Shown one piece after another: positions 1-8,785 of a stretch of DNA of 64,000 nucleotides (position 1 is its first letter; each line of letters opens with the position of its first letter). Below the pieces are notes generated by a model, which saw nothing but the letters and a program-made list of their open reading frames with translations, searched no databases and was not told where the DNA came from. The DNA lies in the NCBI RefSeq assembly GCF_006007965.1, contig NZ_CP040748.1:682001-746000 (forward strand), read 5' to 3'. The stretch is from Nocardioides jishulii (lineage in GTDB: Bacteria > Actinomycetota > Actinomycetes > Propionibacteriales > Nocardioidaceae). The position numbers and the translations under genes were made by a program.

Positions 1-1116
1 GTCCGACGGCGCGATGCCGAGGGCTCGGAGCATCGGTGTCGCGTCGTCCAGCGCCCTCATCACGGTGGCCGCCTCCCAGCGCTCGCCGTGCTGCTCCTGA
101 CGTGCCCCCACGGCCCAGTGCAGGGAGTCCAGACCGGCCGGCGCCTCCCGCTCGCTGGTCTCCCAGTCCCAGACCCACAGGGTGCCGTCGTCGTCCCGGG
201 CGCAGTTCCACGGCACGAAGTCCCCGTGCCAGCGGGCGGCCACGGGCAGGTGGCTGGGCGAGGCCAGGGCTTCGCGCAGCAGCGCCCGGGCGGTGGCCAC
301 CGACGCGTCGCCCGGATGGGCGGAGGCGAGGGAGTCGAGTCGCCCCGCCAGGGCACGGCACGTCCCCGTGGTCGCGGCGGTGCTGCGGCCGACCACCGGG
401 AAGAGGTCATGCACCTCGACAGGGCTCGGGGGGCGCCGGCGCACTCCGGCCCCACGGACGTCCGGGGGCAGGGGAGCCGCCACGACGGCGGGCTGCCCGT
501 AGTAGTCCTCCTCGGTGCGCAGAGCGGGGACGCGCGTGACCCGGAGCTGTCCTGCCAGGTCACGCAGGGCCGCGGCCTCACGGCGTACACCCTCGGCGGA
601 GAGGGGCTCCCACGCGAACTTGGCCAGGCCCCGCGGGGCTCCCCGGCGGTCCAACAGCTGGAGGGTCGCCTTGCGGTTGGTGTTGAGGTTGACCCTCCAG
701 GTCGCGGTGAGGTCGGGTTCGCCGAGGCGGTCCCGTAGCAGGGTCATGGGGGTGAGGGGAGTCCGACCGAGATCGGCACGAGCCTGCAGCAGGACGCGCT
801 GGGAGACCAGGGGCAGTCCTGCCCAAGCTCCCGCAGTGAGTGCCGTACGCCGCGCGTGCGCCGCGGCCGGCAGCAGCGCACGGTAGTTGCCGACCGCGCG
901 GGCCCCGAGGGCACGTGGGCCGTCGGGCACCAGAAGTCTGGCCCGGGAGAGTGAGGGGATGGCTCGGTAGCCCTCCAGCGTGCGCCACCCGTTGCCCGGG
1001 TCGTGGTGGCGGGCGACCACGACCTCACCGGTGGCCAGTGCGGGCGCCCACAGCTGCTCGACGACTGCTTCCAGACCCTCCCCGGCAGCGCTCCCCGCGG
1101 GCGCGTTCACTGGCAT
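1..1116 (-). CDS. APH-fold phosphotransferase-like protein (3' end outside window)
   Basis: An open frame of 372 codons starts at ATG 1116 and runs off the left edge without a stop. A purine-rich GGAGGGG lies 6 bases before the ATG, so I prefer this start over the GTG two codons later. Near residues 305-345 the protein carries HGDFVPWN, which matches the catalytic loop of aminoglycoside-phosphotransferase/choline-kinase folds (HGDxxxxN), followed by VWDWE, which fits the metal-binding acidic position. The N-terminal 250 residues are unlike a standard APH N-lobe that I recognise, and the substrate cannot be told. Its position in the window edge means its length, partner genes downstream and termination are unknown. 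It is transcribed away from the GH16 gene's 3' end, with a strong hairpin in between. Confidence 0.8.
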   Translation of the reverse strand, partial: MPVNAPAGSAAGEGLEAVVEQLWAPALATGEVVVARHHDPGNGWRTLEGYRAIPSLSRARLLVPDGPRALGARAVGNYRALLPAAAHARRTALTAGAWAGLPLVSQRVLLQARADLGRTPLTPMTLLRDRLGEPDLTATWRVNLNTNRKATLQLLDRRGAPRGLAKFAWEPLSAEGVRREAAALRDLAGQLRVTRVPALRTEEDYYGQPAVVAAPLPPDVRGAGVRRRPPSPVEVHDLFPVVGRSTAATTGTCRALAGRLDSLASAHPGDASVATARALLREALASPSHLPVAARWHGDFVPWNCARDDDGTLWVWDWETSEREAPAGLDSLHWAVGARQEQHGERWEAATVMRALDDATPMLRALGIAPSD

Positions 1117-1150
1117 CTCGGTCCCCTCCCAGGCACCCCTCCGACGCACG

Positions 1151-1190
1151 GAGCCGTGCTCGGCGCTCACAGTAGCGCCGAACACGGCTC
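1151..1190 (-). terminator. Hairpin terminator of the GH16 gene
   Basis: A near-perfect inverted repeat has arms of 18 bases (GAGCCGTGYTCGGCGCT type) around a 4-base loop ACAG. It lies just downstream of the minus-strand GH16 stop and before the next minus-strand gene. There is no clear T tract, as is common in actinobacteria. Confidence 0.75.
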
Positions 1191-1224
1191 CTCGGCGGCC
1201 GGACCGCCTGGTGACCGGTGGTCG

Positions 1225-2856
1225 TCAGGACCGGGGCACCCAGGTCCTGACGTAGTCGACCTCCATGGCCGTCTTGTCGGGCGACCAGTCGGTGGTGGAG
1301 TCAGGCAGTCCGCCCCACTGGCCACCCAGCTGGAGGTTGATCCGCAGGTTCCAACGGTCGCCCACGTCGTAGTAGGCGCTGTACCAGCTCGGGTTGGCGT
1401 TGGTGTACTCGGCGGTCTTGACGCAGTCGACCCACATCACGATCTTCCCGGGGGTCTTCTCCATCGTGTAGGTGTGCCACCCGGTCGCGGAACCGGGGAG
1501 CTCGGAGAACCGCTTCGAGCGCACCGACTGCTTGTGGGTCGAGCCGTACTCGGTGTGGATGGTGTGGTGGACCGAGGCCCTGCCCGCCTGCGCGTCGCGT
1601 CCGTAGGTCTCGACGAGGTCGATCTCACCCGCCTTGCCGTCGACGGGTCGGAGCCAGAGCGGAGCGGCCCACATGCCCTGCTCCAGCGGCACCTTGGCGC
1701 GGACCTCCGCGCGGAAGTACGAGGGCAGGGTGTACTTGCCGATCGTCTCGACGTAGCCCGAGGTGAAGTTGCGACTGCGGTAGGTCTCCTTCCTGGCCTG
1801 GATCCGGAGGCGCCCGTTGGTGACGCTCACGTTGCGGGATCGCAGGTAGGAGTCCTCGTTGGAGGCGTAGGTGTCGTTCTTGACGTTCCAGACGTTCGGG
1901 TCCAGCCCGGTGAACTCCTCGGTCAGGTCCGGGGTCCAGCTGCTCGAGGGTGTGCAGCCCGACGTCGGGGGCGCCGCAGCCGAGCTCGGGGCGGGCATCG
2001 CGATCCGGAGCACCGGGCTCTTGACGCCCTCACTGCCGAGCAGGACCCCGGTGCCGGCCCTGTTGACCTCGAGGGACTCGCCGAGTGAGCGCTTCGGGAG
2101 GTTGACCACGGACGGGGTGTCGGTGAAGGAGGAGTAGACGAACGCCTGCGTGTAGCTGCCCAGGATGATCGTCTTGCCGTCAGGGGAGAACGAGCCGGCA
2201 GTGATGTTGGCCGGCGCGTCCGCGATACGGGTCAACTTGTTGGGCGACGAGTTCGACAGCTTGGCCGGGGCGGCGTAGACGCCTGCACCCTGTTGCGCCT
2301 TCGTCACGATGTAGAGGCGGCCCGTCCTCGGGTGCACGAGGATGGACTCGGCGTCGTGCGCCCGGTCGGGGTAGGTGAAGTTGAACCGGGTCGACGTGAC
2401 CTTGACGGTCCTGCCCTTGCGGGGGATCTTGCGGGGCTCGGTGAATCGGTAGACCTGGACTGCGCTGCGCCGACGGGCGTTGTCACCCACGTCGCCGACC
2501 CAGATCCTGTGGCCAGGCCCTGACGAGATGTCTTCCCAGTCGCGGGCCCTGGCGCCTCCGAGGCGGACGACGGCCCGTGTCCGGCCCTTCTTGTTGACGG
2601 CGAAGACCCGGTTCGTGTCGCCGCTGTCGTTGTGGGTCCAGAGCATGGGCCGCGGGTACGTGCTCCGGGCGAGACCGCTCGACTCGACGATCTTCCGGTC
2701 GCTGAGCCTGCGCTCCACCTGGTGGGAGACAGCGCTCCCCGACGGGCCGTTGGCGGTGTGGGGAGAGGCGGTGGTGGGCGCGGTGGCGCCCATGGTCATG
2801 GCGGATCCAGCGAGAAGCGTCAGCCCGAGTCCGCGGAGAGCAGTGCTCTTGAGCAC
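1225..2856 (-). CDS. Secreted propeller-like domain fused to a GH16 beta-glucanase
   Basis: 543 residues. A signal peptide covers about residues 1-31. Residues about 45-290 form a repeat-rich, propeller-like domain with signature strings WTHNDSGD, DWEDIS and VGDVGDN. A short Ala/Pro/Ser linker near 290-305 leads to a glycoside hydrolase family 16 domain (about 310-543). The GH16 catalytic motif EIDLVE is at residues 411-416, matching E-x-D-x-x-E, with the two Glu as nucleophile and acid/base. Family knowledge suggests an extracellular endo-beta-1,3 or 1,3-1,4-glucanase (laminarinase/lichenase type). The N-terminal domain resembles esterase/phytase-like propellers, but its role is not known. 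The pairing of the two domains is uncommon to my eye. It stands alone with a terminator downstream and a long upstream region. Confidence 0.85.
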   Translation of the reverse strand: MLKSTALRGLGLTLLAGSAMTMGATAPTTASPHTANGPSGSAVSHQVERRLSDRKIVESSGLARSTYPRPMLWTHNDSGDTNRVFAVNKKGRTRAVVRLGGARARDWEDISSGPGHRIWVGDVGDNARRRSAVQVYRFTEPRKIPRKGRTVKVTSTRFNFTYPDRAHDAESILVHPRTGRLYIVTKAQQGAGVYAAPAKLSNSSPNKLTRIADAPANITAGSFSPDGKTIILGSYTQAFVYSSFTDTPSVVNLPKRSLGESLEVNRAGTGVLLGSEGVKSPVLRIAMPAPSSAAAPPTSGCTPSSSWTPDLTEEFTGLDPNVWNVKNDTYASNEDSYLRSRNVSVTNGRLRIQARKETYRSRNFTSGYVETIGKYTLPSYFRAEVRAKVPLEQGMWAAPLWLRPVDGKAGEIDLVETYGRDAQAGRASVHHTIHTEYGSTHKQSVRSKRFSELPGSATGWHTYTMEKTPGKIVMWVDCVKTAEYTNANPSWYSAYYDVGDRWNLRINLQLGGQWGGLPDSTTDWSPDKTAMEVDYVRTWVPRS

Positions 2857-3217
2857 GTGCGATCCCTTTCTGTGTGCTGGCGGCCATCGCGCAGAGGGCG
2901 CGGACGACTACCTCCGGAACGCATGCCTCGTGTCTGGCACGCGGAGCAGGGCGATGGGCAGCCCCTGTGATGGCGCGAGGACGAAGTCGTCCGTCGTTGG
3001 CGGCCCGCTCCGTCGGCGATTCGCCGCTTGGGGCCGTGGAGCCTTCTTCGGCTCTCGATGACGCCGGGGTACCAGCCGGCTTGTACCTACTTGTACCCAC
3101 GACGGTAGGTGACAAACCCCCTTTGCGCCATCCCCGAAATACCTGATGATGGGTATTGAATCGGGGGGCGGTCTCTGCTGGAGGAAGAACGCGTGATATC
3201 GGGTCGTTCGTCCCGGG

Positions 3218-3243
3218 GAGCATGACCCGATCAGGTCATGCTC
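3218..3243. repeat. Inverted repeat upstream of phosphatase gene
   Basis: Perfect 10-bp arms GAGCATGACC and GGTCATGCTC separated by CGATCA. It lies 60-85 bases before the GTG at 3303. It may be an operator or a terminator-like hairpin; no T tract follows. Confidence 0.55.
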
Positions 3244-3289
3244 GCGCGGCCGCGCGACCGAGTCCCGTCGAGGCGCCTTCGGCGCTGGG

Positions 3290-3295
3290 TAGGCT
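3290..3295 (+). promoter_or_regulatory. -10 element of a leaderless promoter (phosphatase gene)
   Basis: TAGGCT lies 7 bases before GTG 3303. This places the expected transcription start at or within a base of the start codon, and no Shine-Dalgarno sequence is present. Confidence 0.55.
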
Positions 3296-3302
3296 GCGTC
3301 GC

Positions 3303-4088
3303 GTGAGCACTGAAACCCCCGGAAGCCGGATCCCCGCCGTTGCCCGTTCCGACGACCACGCGTTCGCGGTGTGGGTGGCCGAGCAGGCGGGCCGGCGACT
3401 GCTCGAGGTGCGGGAGCAGGGGCTGGAGGGCAAGGCCCTCAAGGACGCCGGTGACGCCGCGGCCCAGGAGGTCATCGCCGCGCTGCTCGCCGAGCACCGG
3501 CCCGACGACCGCGTCCTCTCCGAGGAGGCCATCGACGACAAGGCCCGCCTCGAGGCTGACCGCGTGTGGATCATCGACCCGCTCGACGGCACGCGTGAAT
3601 ACTCCGAGCCGCCGCGGGACGACTGGGCCGTGCACGTGGCGCTGTGGGAGAAGGGCGAGCTCACCGTCGGCGCGGTCGCCCAGCCCGCGCTGGGGGAGAC
3701 CTTCAACACCGGCATCCCGTCGGTGGTGCCGCCGCGTACGTCCGCCCGCCCGCGCATCGCCGTCTCGCGCTCGCGCCCGCCGGCCTTCGTCGAGGCCCTG
3801 GCCGCCGAGCTCGACGCCGAGCTGGTGCCGATGGGCAGCGCCGGCGTCAAGGTGATGAGCGTGGTCCGCGACGTCGCGGACGCCTACGTGCACGCCGGCG
3901 GCCAGTACGAGTGGGACAACGCCGCGCCCGTGGCCGTGGCCCGCGCCGCCGGCCTCTTCTGCTCGCGCGTCGACGGCTCCGAGCTCGTCTACAACAAGGA
4001 CGACGTGCAGCTGCCCGACCTCATCGTCTGCCGACCCGAGCTGGCCGAGTCGATCGTCGACTTCGTGCGCCGCCACGGCACCGACTGA
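3303..4088 (+). CDS. Inositol-monophosphatase-family phosphatase (CysQ-like)
   Basis: 261 residues from GTG 3303, a start supported by the TAGGCT box 7 bases upstream. The frame continues open further upstream, but without family similarity. Metal-binding signatures of the family are present: a Glu in LSEEAID, DPLDGTREY for the DPxDGT motif, and WDNAAPVAVARAAG near the C-terminus for the third motif. This is a Mg-dependent, lithium-sensitive type phosphatase fold. The DPLDGT-x-EY form and overall layout point to 3'(2'),5'-bisphosphate nucleotidase (CysQ), which removes pAp formed in sulfate assimilation, but inositol-1-phosphatase or histidinol-phosphatase activity cannot be excluded. It is monocistronic and followed by a strong hairpin. 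Confidence 0.85.
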   Translation: MSTETPGSRIPAVARSDDHAFAVWVAEQAGRRLLEVREQGLEGKALKDAGDAAAQEVIAALLAEHRPDDRVLSEEAIDDKARLEADRVWIIDPLDGTREYSEPPRDDWAVHVALWEKGELTVGAVAQPALGETFNTGIPSVVPPRTSARPRIAVSRSRPPAFVEALAAELDAELVPMGSAGVKVMSVVRDVADAYVHAGGQYEWDNAAPVAVARAAGLFCSRVDGSELVYNKDDVQLPDLIVCRPELAESIVDFVRRHGTD

Positions 4089-4104
4089 CGACCCAGGACA
4101 TGCA

Positions 4105-4139
4105 GAACGCCCCGCCCGGCTGAGCCGGACGGGGCGTTC
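4105..4139 (+). terminator. Hairpin terminator after phosphatase gene
   Basis: GAACGCCCCG and CGGGGCGTTC arms with an inner CCGGC/GCCGG stem and TGA loop, 17 bases after the stop codon at 4088. A long GC-rich intrinsic terminator without a T tract. Confidence 0.75.
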
Positions 4140-4160
4140 GTCATGAAGGGGTGCAGCTCG

Positions 4161-4192
4161 ACGCGCCCCCCACCCGGAGGCGGGGGGCGCGT
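4161..4192 (-). terminator. Hairpin terminator of the secreted Ig-like gene
   Basis: Arms ACGCGCCCCCC and GGGGGGCGCGT around a short CGGA-containing loop. It lies 88 bases beyond the minus-strand stop at 4280 and back to back with the plus-strand terminator at 4105-4139. Confidence 0.65.
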
Positions 4193-4279
4193 CACTGAAG
4201 AGGGATGACCTCGATCAGCGGGTGGTGAGGATCCGGCCGGCCTGGGTGCCTGTGTGTCGCCCGGGCCGGATGCTCGGGA

Positions 4280-4945
4280 TCAGTACCTGATCGTGGAGCC
4301 CTCTGCCACGCGCTGGGCGTACGCCTTGTTGCCCGGGACGATGAAGCGGAAGTAGGTGCGCTTGCGCTTGGCGGGGAGCGTCACCGAGAAGCGGCTCTTC
4401 TTGTTGGTCTTCAGCGTGCGGAACTTCTTCCACTTCTTGCCGACCTTCTTCTGGATGACGATCTTCTGCTTCGCGTACTTCGGGGAGACCTTGCCGTTGA
4501 TCTTGGTTCCCTTGGGGTTCTTGATCGTGAGCTTGCGGGCCACCTTGATGGTCAGCGCCTTCGAGTTGCTGGCGGAGTAGCTGTCGTAGGAGCTCGCGCC
4601 GCCCTTGTAGATCACGCGGTAGGTCGTGTTCTTGCTGGGCACGACGTCGGAGAAGCTGATGAAGCCGCTCGCCTTGACGGTGCGGATCGTCTTGTAGGCG
4701 GCGCCGGCGACGCTGGCCTGCAGGTCGACGTCGCCGTAGAAGACCGACCCGCCGTCCGGCGTCTTCACCGACGCCTGGAGGTAGGGCTTGTAGCTCCCCT
4801 TGTACTCGATCAGGGTGCGCGAGGCACCGATCTCGGTGACGGTGGTGTAGGAGGCGGCGTGAGCCGGTGCGCCTGCCAGGGCAACGGGGGCAAGGCCGAG
4901 GAGGGCGGCCGAGACGAGCCCGGCAATGGTGCGGTGAAGTCGCAT
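4280..4945 (-). CDS. Secreted basic Ig-like domain protein, function unknown
   Basis: 221 residues with a clear signal peptide (basic MRLHR, hydrophobic core to about residue 24, then AGAPAHA/AS cleavage site). The mature part has two beta-rich modules: one at about 30-125 with a TYRVIYKG motif, and a Lys-rich one at about 130-215 (many K/KK pairs, pattern VxxxxGKKWKKFRTLKT, RFIVPGNKAYA). Such modules are common as extracellular Ig-like folds in actinobacteria. I recognise no catalytic residues. The strong positive charge may favour binding to the cell wall or to anionic polymers; this is inference. Single gene, minus strand, divergent from mfd. Confidence 0.75.
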   Translation of the reverse strand: MRLHRTIAGLVSAALLGLAPVALAGAPAHAASYTTVTEIGASRTLIEYKGSYKPYLQASVKTPDGGSVFYGDVDLQASVAGAAYKTIRTVKASGFISFSDVVPSKNTTYRVIYKGGASSYDSYSASNSKALTIKVARKLTIKNPKGTKINGKVSPKYAKQKIVIQKKVGKKWKKFRTLKTNKKSRFSVTLPAKRKRTYFRFIVPGNKAYAQRVAEGSTIRY

Positions 4946-5180
4946 GGAACGAAGAACCTTTCGAGATGGGCACGGGCCGAGCTGAAACGGCCGAGGGCGT
5001 CATACCCCATCGTCTCGTTCTCCAACCGCGCGCGCAGGCTCTTGGCCAAGGTGGTCCAGACCTTTTCCCGCCGATGCTGGGTGGGGCGTGGTGCGTAGAC
5101 TCGACGGGTCACCCCTCCCGTTCCACGAGAGGGGTCAGTCTGCGTGCCCGACGCACGCGGAGGCTTCGAGAGGAAAGCGT

Positions 5181-8100
5181 GTGACCACCCCCCTTCTTCG
5201 TCCCCTCACCGACCTGCCGAGCCCGCTCGTACGGTTCTCCGAGCGGCTGCTGGGCGACTCCGTGCTCGGCCGGGCGACGGAGGCCGCGAGCAGCACGCGC
5301 ACGCTCGACCTCACCGGCCCCGCCTCGGTGCGTCCCTTCGTGGTGCACGGCCTCGCCCTGGCCGGGCGCACGGTGCTCGCCGTCACCGCCACGTTGCGGG
5401 AGGCCGAGGACCTGGTCGCCGAGCTCAGCGACCTGATCGACCCGAGCGAGGTCGCGCTCTACCCCAGCTGGGAGACCCTCCCGCACGAGCGGCTCAGCCC
5501 TCGCAGCGACACGGTCGGTCGCCGACTGGCCGTGCTGCGTCGACTGCGCCACCCCGGTCGCGACGCCACCAACGGGCCCCTGCGCGTCGTGGTCGCCCCC
5601 ATCCGTTCCGTGCTCCAGCCCCAGGTCAAGGGCCTCGCCGACATCGAGCCGGTCGAGCTGGCCACCGGTGAGACCCGGGTGCTGGAGGAGGTCGTCGCCG
5701 GACTGGCCGCTGCGGCCTACACGCGCGTCGACATGGTCGAGAAGCGCGGCGAGTTCGCCGTACGAGGTGGCCTCGTCGACGTCTTCCCGCCGACCGAGGA
5801 GCACCCGCTGCGCGTGGAGTTCTTCGGCGACGAGGTCGACGAGATCCGCACCTTCTCGGTCGCCGACCAGCGAACCATGGACAAGGTCACCCGGCTCTGG
5901 GCCCCGCCGTGCCGCGAGCTGCTGCTCACCGACGAGGTTCGCACCCGCGCCGCAGCGCTCGGTGAGGCCCACCCGCAGCTGCTGGAGATCACCGACAAGA
6001 TCGCCAACGGCATGCCCGCCGAGGGCATGGAGTCGCTGGCCCCGGTCCTGGTCGACGACATGGAGCTCCTGGTCGACCTGATGCCGCCCGAGACCACGGT
6101 GCTGGTGCTCGACCCCGAGCGGGCCCGCACCCGCGCCCACGACCTGGTCGCCACCAGCGAGGAGTTCCTCGGGGCCTCCTGGGCGGCAGCGGCCAGCGGC
6201 GGCACCGCGCCCATCGACCTCGGCGCGGCCTCCTACCGCGAGGTCGGCGAGGTGCGCGAGCACTGCCTGGACCTCGGCCTGGCCTGGTGGTCGGTCAGCC
6301 CCTTCGGCATCGACGACGAGGGGCAGGTGACCGACGTCGACGCCCTCGCCGGCGCCGTCGAGTCGCACAGCCTCGGCATGACGCCCGCCGAGCAGTACCG
6401 AGGCGACTTCGAGTGGGCGGTGCGCGACCTGCGGCGCTGGCTGGACGAGTCGTACGCCGTCACCACCGTGCACGCCGGCCACGGCACGGCCCAGCGGATG
6501 ATGGAGCTGCTGCGCGAGCACGACATCGCGGCGGCGCTGGTGCAGGAGGGCGAGCCCGCTGGCCCCGGTGTCGTCACCGTCACCGTGGGGCGCGTCGGCC
6601 ACGGCCTCCTCGACCCCGCCACCCGCAGCGTGCTGGTCACCGGTGACGACCTCACCGGCCAGAAGACCTCGACGCGCGACATGCGCAAGATGCCAGCCCG
6701 GCGCAAGAAGCAGATCGACCCCCTCGAGCTCAAGGCCGGCGACTTCGTCGTGCACGAGAAGCACGGCGTCGGCAAGTTCATCGAGATGAAGCAGCGTGAG
6801 GTGCAGGGCGCGACGCGCGAGTACCTCGTCCTGGAGTACGGCGCCTCCAAGCGCGGCGCGCCGCCGGACCGGCTCTACGTGCCGGCCGACACGCTCGACC
6901 AGGTGACCCGCTACGTCGGCGGTGAGCAGCCCAGCCTCGACCGCCTCGGTGGCGCCGACTGGACGAACCGCAAGAACAAGGCGCGCAAGGCCGTCCGGGA
7001 GATCGCCGCCGAGCTGATCAAGCTGTACGCAGCGCGCCAGGCGACGCAGGGCTACGCGTACGGCCCCGACACCCCGTGGCAGCGCGAGCTGGAGGACGCG
7101 TTCCCCTTCGCCGAGACGCCCGACCAGCTCACCACGGTCGAGGAGGTCAAGGCGGACATGCGCCGGACCATGCCGATGGACCGCCTGATCTGTGGAGACG
7201 TCGGCTACGGCAAGACCGAGATCGCCGTGCGGGCCGCCTTCAAGGCGGTGCAGGAGGGCAAGCAGGTCGCCGTCCTCGTGCCGACGACCCTGCTCGTGAC
7301 CCAGCACCTGTCCACCTTCACCGAGCGCATGAGCGGCTTCCCGGTCGTGCTCAAGGGCCTGAGCCGCTTCCAGAGCGACAAGGAGGCGAAGGAGATCATG
7401 GCAGGGATGGCCGACGGCACCGTCGACGTCGTCGTGGGCACCCACCGCCTCCTCAACCCCGACGTCCGCTTCAAGGACCTCGGCCTGATCATCGTCGACG
7501 AGGAGCAGCGCTTCGGCGTCGAGCACAAGGAGGCGATGAAGCGCCTGCGGACCAGCGTCGACGTGCTCTCCATGAGCGCCACGCCGATCCCGCGCACGCT
7601 GGAGATGGCGATCACCGGCATCCGTGAGATGTCGACGATCACCACGCCGCCCGAGGAGCGCCACCCGGTGCTCACCTACGTCGGTGCCTACGAGGACCGG
7701 CAGGTGATCGCGGCGGTGCGGCGCGAGCTGCTGCGCGACGGGCAGGTCTTCTACATCCACAACCGGGTGCAGTCGATCGAGAAGGCCGCCGGCAAGATCC
7801 GCGAGCTCGTGCCCGAGGCGCGGGTGGCAGTGGCCCACGGCCAGATGAACGAGAAGCAGCTCGAGCAGGTGATGCTCGACTTCTGGGAGAAGAAGTTCGA
7901 CGTCCTGGTCTGCACGACCCTGGTCGAGTCGGGCCTCGACGTCTCCAACGCCAACACGATGATCATCGAGCGGGCCGACACCCTCGGCCTGAGCCAGCTG
8001 CACCAGCTGCGTGGCCGCGTCGGCCGCTCGCGCGAGCGGGCGTACGCCTACTTCCTCTACCCGAGCGAGAAGCCGCTCACCGAGACCGCCCACGAGCGGC

Positions 8101-8774
8101 TCGCGACCCTGGCGCAGCACTCCGACCTCGGCGGAGGCATGGCGATCGCGATGAAGGACCTCGAGATCCGCGGCGCCGGCAACCTGCTCGGCGGGCAGCA
8201 GTCGGGTCACATCGCCGACGTCGGCTTCGACCTGTACGTCCGCCTCGTCGGCGAGGCGGTGGCGGACTTCCGCGGCGAGGAGACCGACGAGCTCGACGAG
8301 GTGCGGATCGACCTGCCGGTCGACGCCCACATCCCGCACGACTACGTCTCCTCCGAGCGCCTGCGCCTGGAGATGTACAAGCGGCTCTCGGAGGTGCGCA
8401 GCGACGCCGACGTCGACGAGATCCGCTCCGAGCTGGTCGACCGCTACGGCACTCCGCCCGACGTGGTCGAGTCGCTGCTGGTGGTCGCCCGCCTGCGGGC
8501 CCGGGCCCGGGCGGCCGGCCTCACCGACATCGTCGTGATGGGCAAGAACGTGCGGTTCGCGCCGGTGAAGTCATTGCCCGACTCCCGGGTGGTGCGCCTG
8601 CAGCGCATGTACCCCAAGGCGAAGGTCCACAGCCAGGCCGAGGCCCTGCTCGTCCCCCGTCCGCTCGGGTCGGCGAAGGGGAGTGGTGTCGTGCTGCTTG
8701 AATGGGCCCGCGGTGTGATCGATCACATCATCGACCCGCCTGCCGCGCCGCCCGCCACCTCGTCAGCACCGTAG
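5181..8774 (+). CDS. mfd: Transcription-repair coupling factor Mfd
   Basis: 1197 residues from GTG 5181, preceded by GAGAGGAAAG; the frame extends upstream but only the part from GTG looks like Mfd. Mfd removes RNA polymerase stalled at DNA lesions and recruits UvrA. Visible parts: a UvrB-homology N-terminal region, the RNA-polymerase-interacting CarD/TRCF domain around residues 510-590 (AGDFVVHEKHGVGKF), the RecG-like helicase core with Walker A GDVGYGKTE (about 673-681), DEEQRFG box, SATPIPRT and QLRGRVGR motifs, and the C-terminal TRCF domain. Length fits the family. It opens a housekeeping block with the lipoprotein gene 11 bases downstream and mazG after that. Confidence 0.97.
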   Translation: MTTPLLRPLTDLPSPLVRFSERLLGDSVLGRATEAASSTRTLDLTGPASVRPFVVHGLALAGRTVLAVTATLREAEDLVAELSDLIDPSEVALYPSWETLPHERLSPRSDTVGRRLAVLRRLRHPGRDATNGPLRVVVAPIRSVLQPQVKGLADIEPVELATGETRVLEEVVAGLAAAAYTRVDMVEKRGEFAVRGGLVDVFPPTEEHPLRVEFFGDEVDEIRTFSVADQRTMDKVTRLWAPPCRELLLTDEVRTRAAALGEAHPQLLEITDKIANGMPAEGMESLAPVLVDDMELLVDLMPPETTVLVLDPERARTRAHDLVATSEEFLGASWAAAASGGTAPIDLGAASYREVGEVREHCLDLGLAWWSVSPFGIDDEGQVTDVDALAGAVESHSLGMTPAEQYRGDFEWAVRDLRRWLDESYAVTTVHAGHGTAQRMMELLREHDIAAALVQEGEPAGPGVVTVTVGRVGHGLLDPATRSVLVTGDDLTGQKTSTRDMRKMPARRKKQIDPLELKAGDFVVHEKHGVGKFIEMKQREVQGATREYLVLEYGASKRGAPPDRLYVPADTLDQVTRYVGGEQPSLDRLGGADWTNRKNKARKAVREIAAELIKLYAARQATQGYAYGPDTPWQRELEDAFPFAETPDQLTTVEEVKADMRRTMPMDRLICGDVGYGKTEIAVRAAFKAVQEGKQVAVLVPTTLLVTQHLSTFTERMSGFPVVLKGLSRFQSDKEAKEIMAGMADGTVDVVVGTHRLLNPDVRFKDLGLIIVDEEQRFGVEHKEAMKRLRTSVDVLSMSATPIPRTLEMAITGIREMSTITTPPEERHPVLTYVGAYEDRQVIAAVRRELLRDGQVFYIHNRVQSIEKAAGKIRELVPEARVAVAHGQMNEKQLEQVMLDFWEKKFDVLVCTTLVESGLDVSNANTMIIERADTLGLSQLHQLRGRVGRSRERAYAYFLYPSEKPLTETAHERLATLAQHSDLGGGMAIAMKDLEIRGAGNLLGGQQSGHIADVGFDLYVRLVGEAVADFRGEETDELDEVRIDLPVDAHIPHDYVSSERLRLEMYKRLSEVRSDADVDEIRSELVDRYGTPPDVVESLLVVARLRARARAAGLTDIVVMGKNVRFAPVKSLPDSRVVRLQRMYPKAKVHSQAEALLVPRPLGSAKGSGVVLLEWARGVIDHIIDPPAAPPATSSAP

Positions 8775-8785
8775 GAGAGACAACC

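Larger units (their letters stand above)
2857..3302. other. Long intergenic region with repeats and hairpins
   Basis: 446 bases between the divergent GH16 gene and the phosphatase gene, with no convincing coding frame. It holds a perfect-phase tandem pair TTGTACCTAC/TTGTACCCAC at 3081-3100, a hairpin at 3132-3166 (CCCCGA + AATACC paired with GGTATT + TCGGGG, 8-base loop and a GAA bulge), a short stem CGGCG/CGCCG at 3014-3026, a stem GAGCC/GGCTC at 3039-3054, and a 10-bp perfect stem GAGCATGACC/GGTCATGCTC at 3218-3243. None matches a riboswitch class I know. Confidence 0.6.

Noticed and set aside
2857..3150. c-di-GMP, c-di-AMP, glycine or SAM riboswitch in the GH16 leader
   Set aside because: Hairpins are present, but the conserved core sequences of these classes that I know are not found on either strand.
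5109..8339. Long minus-strand open frame opposite mfd (over 1000 codons)
   Set aside because: It is the complement of mfd; high GC leaves long open frames on the reverse strand. Its protein is low-complexity and has no domain.
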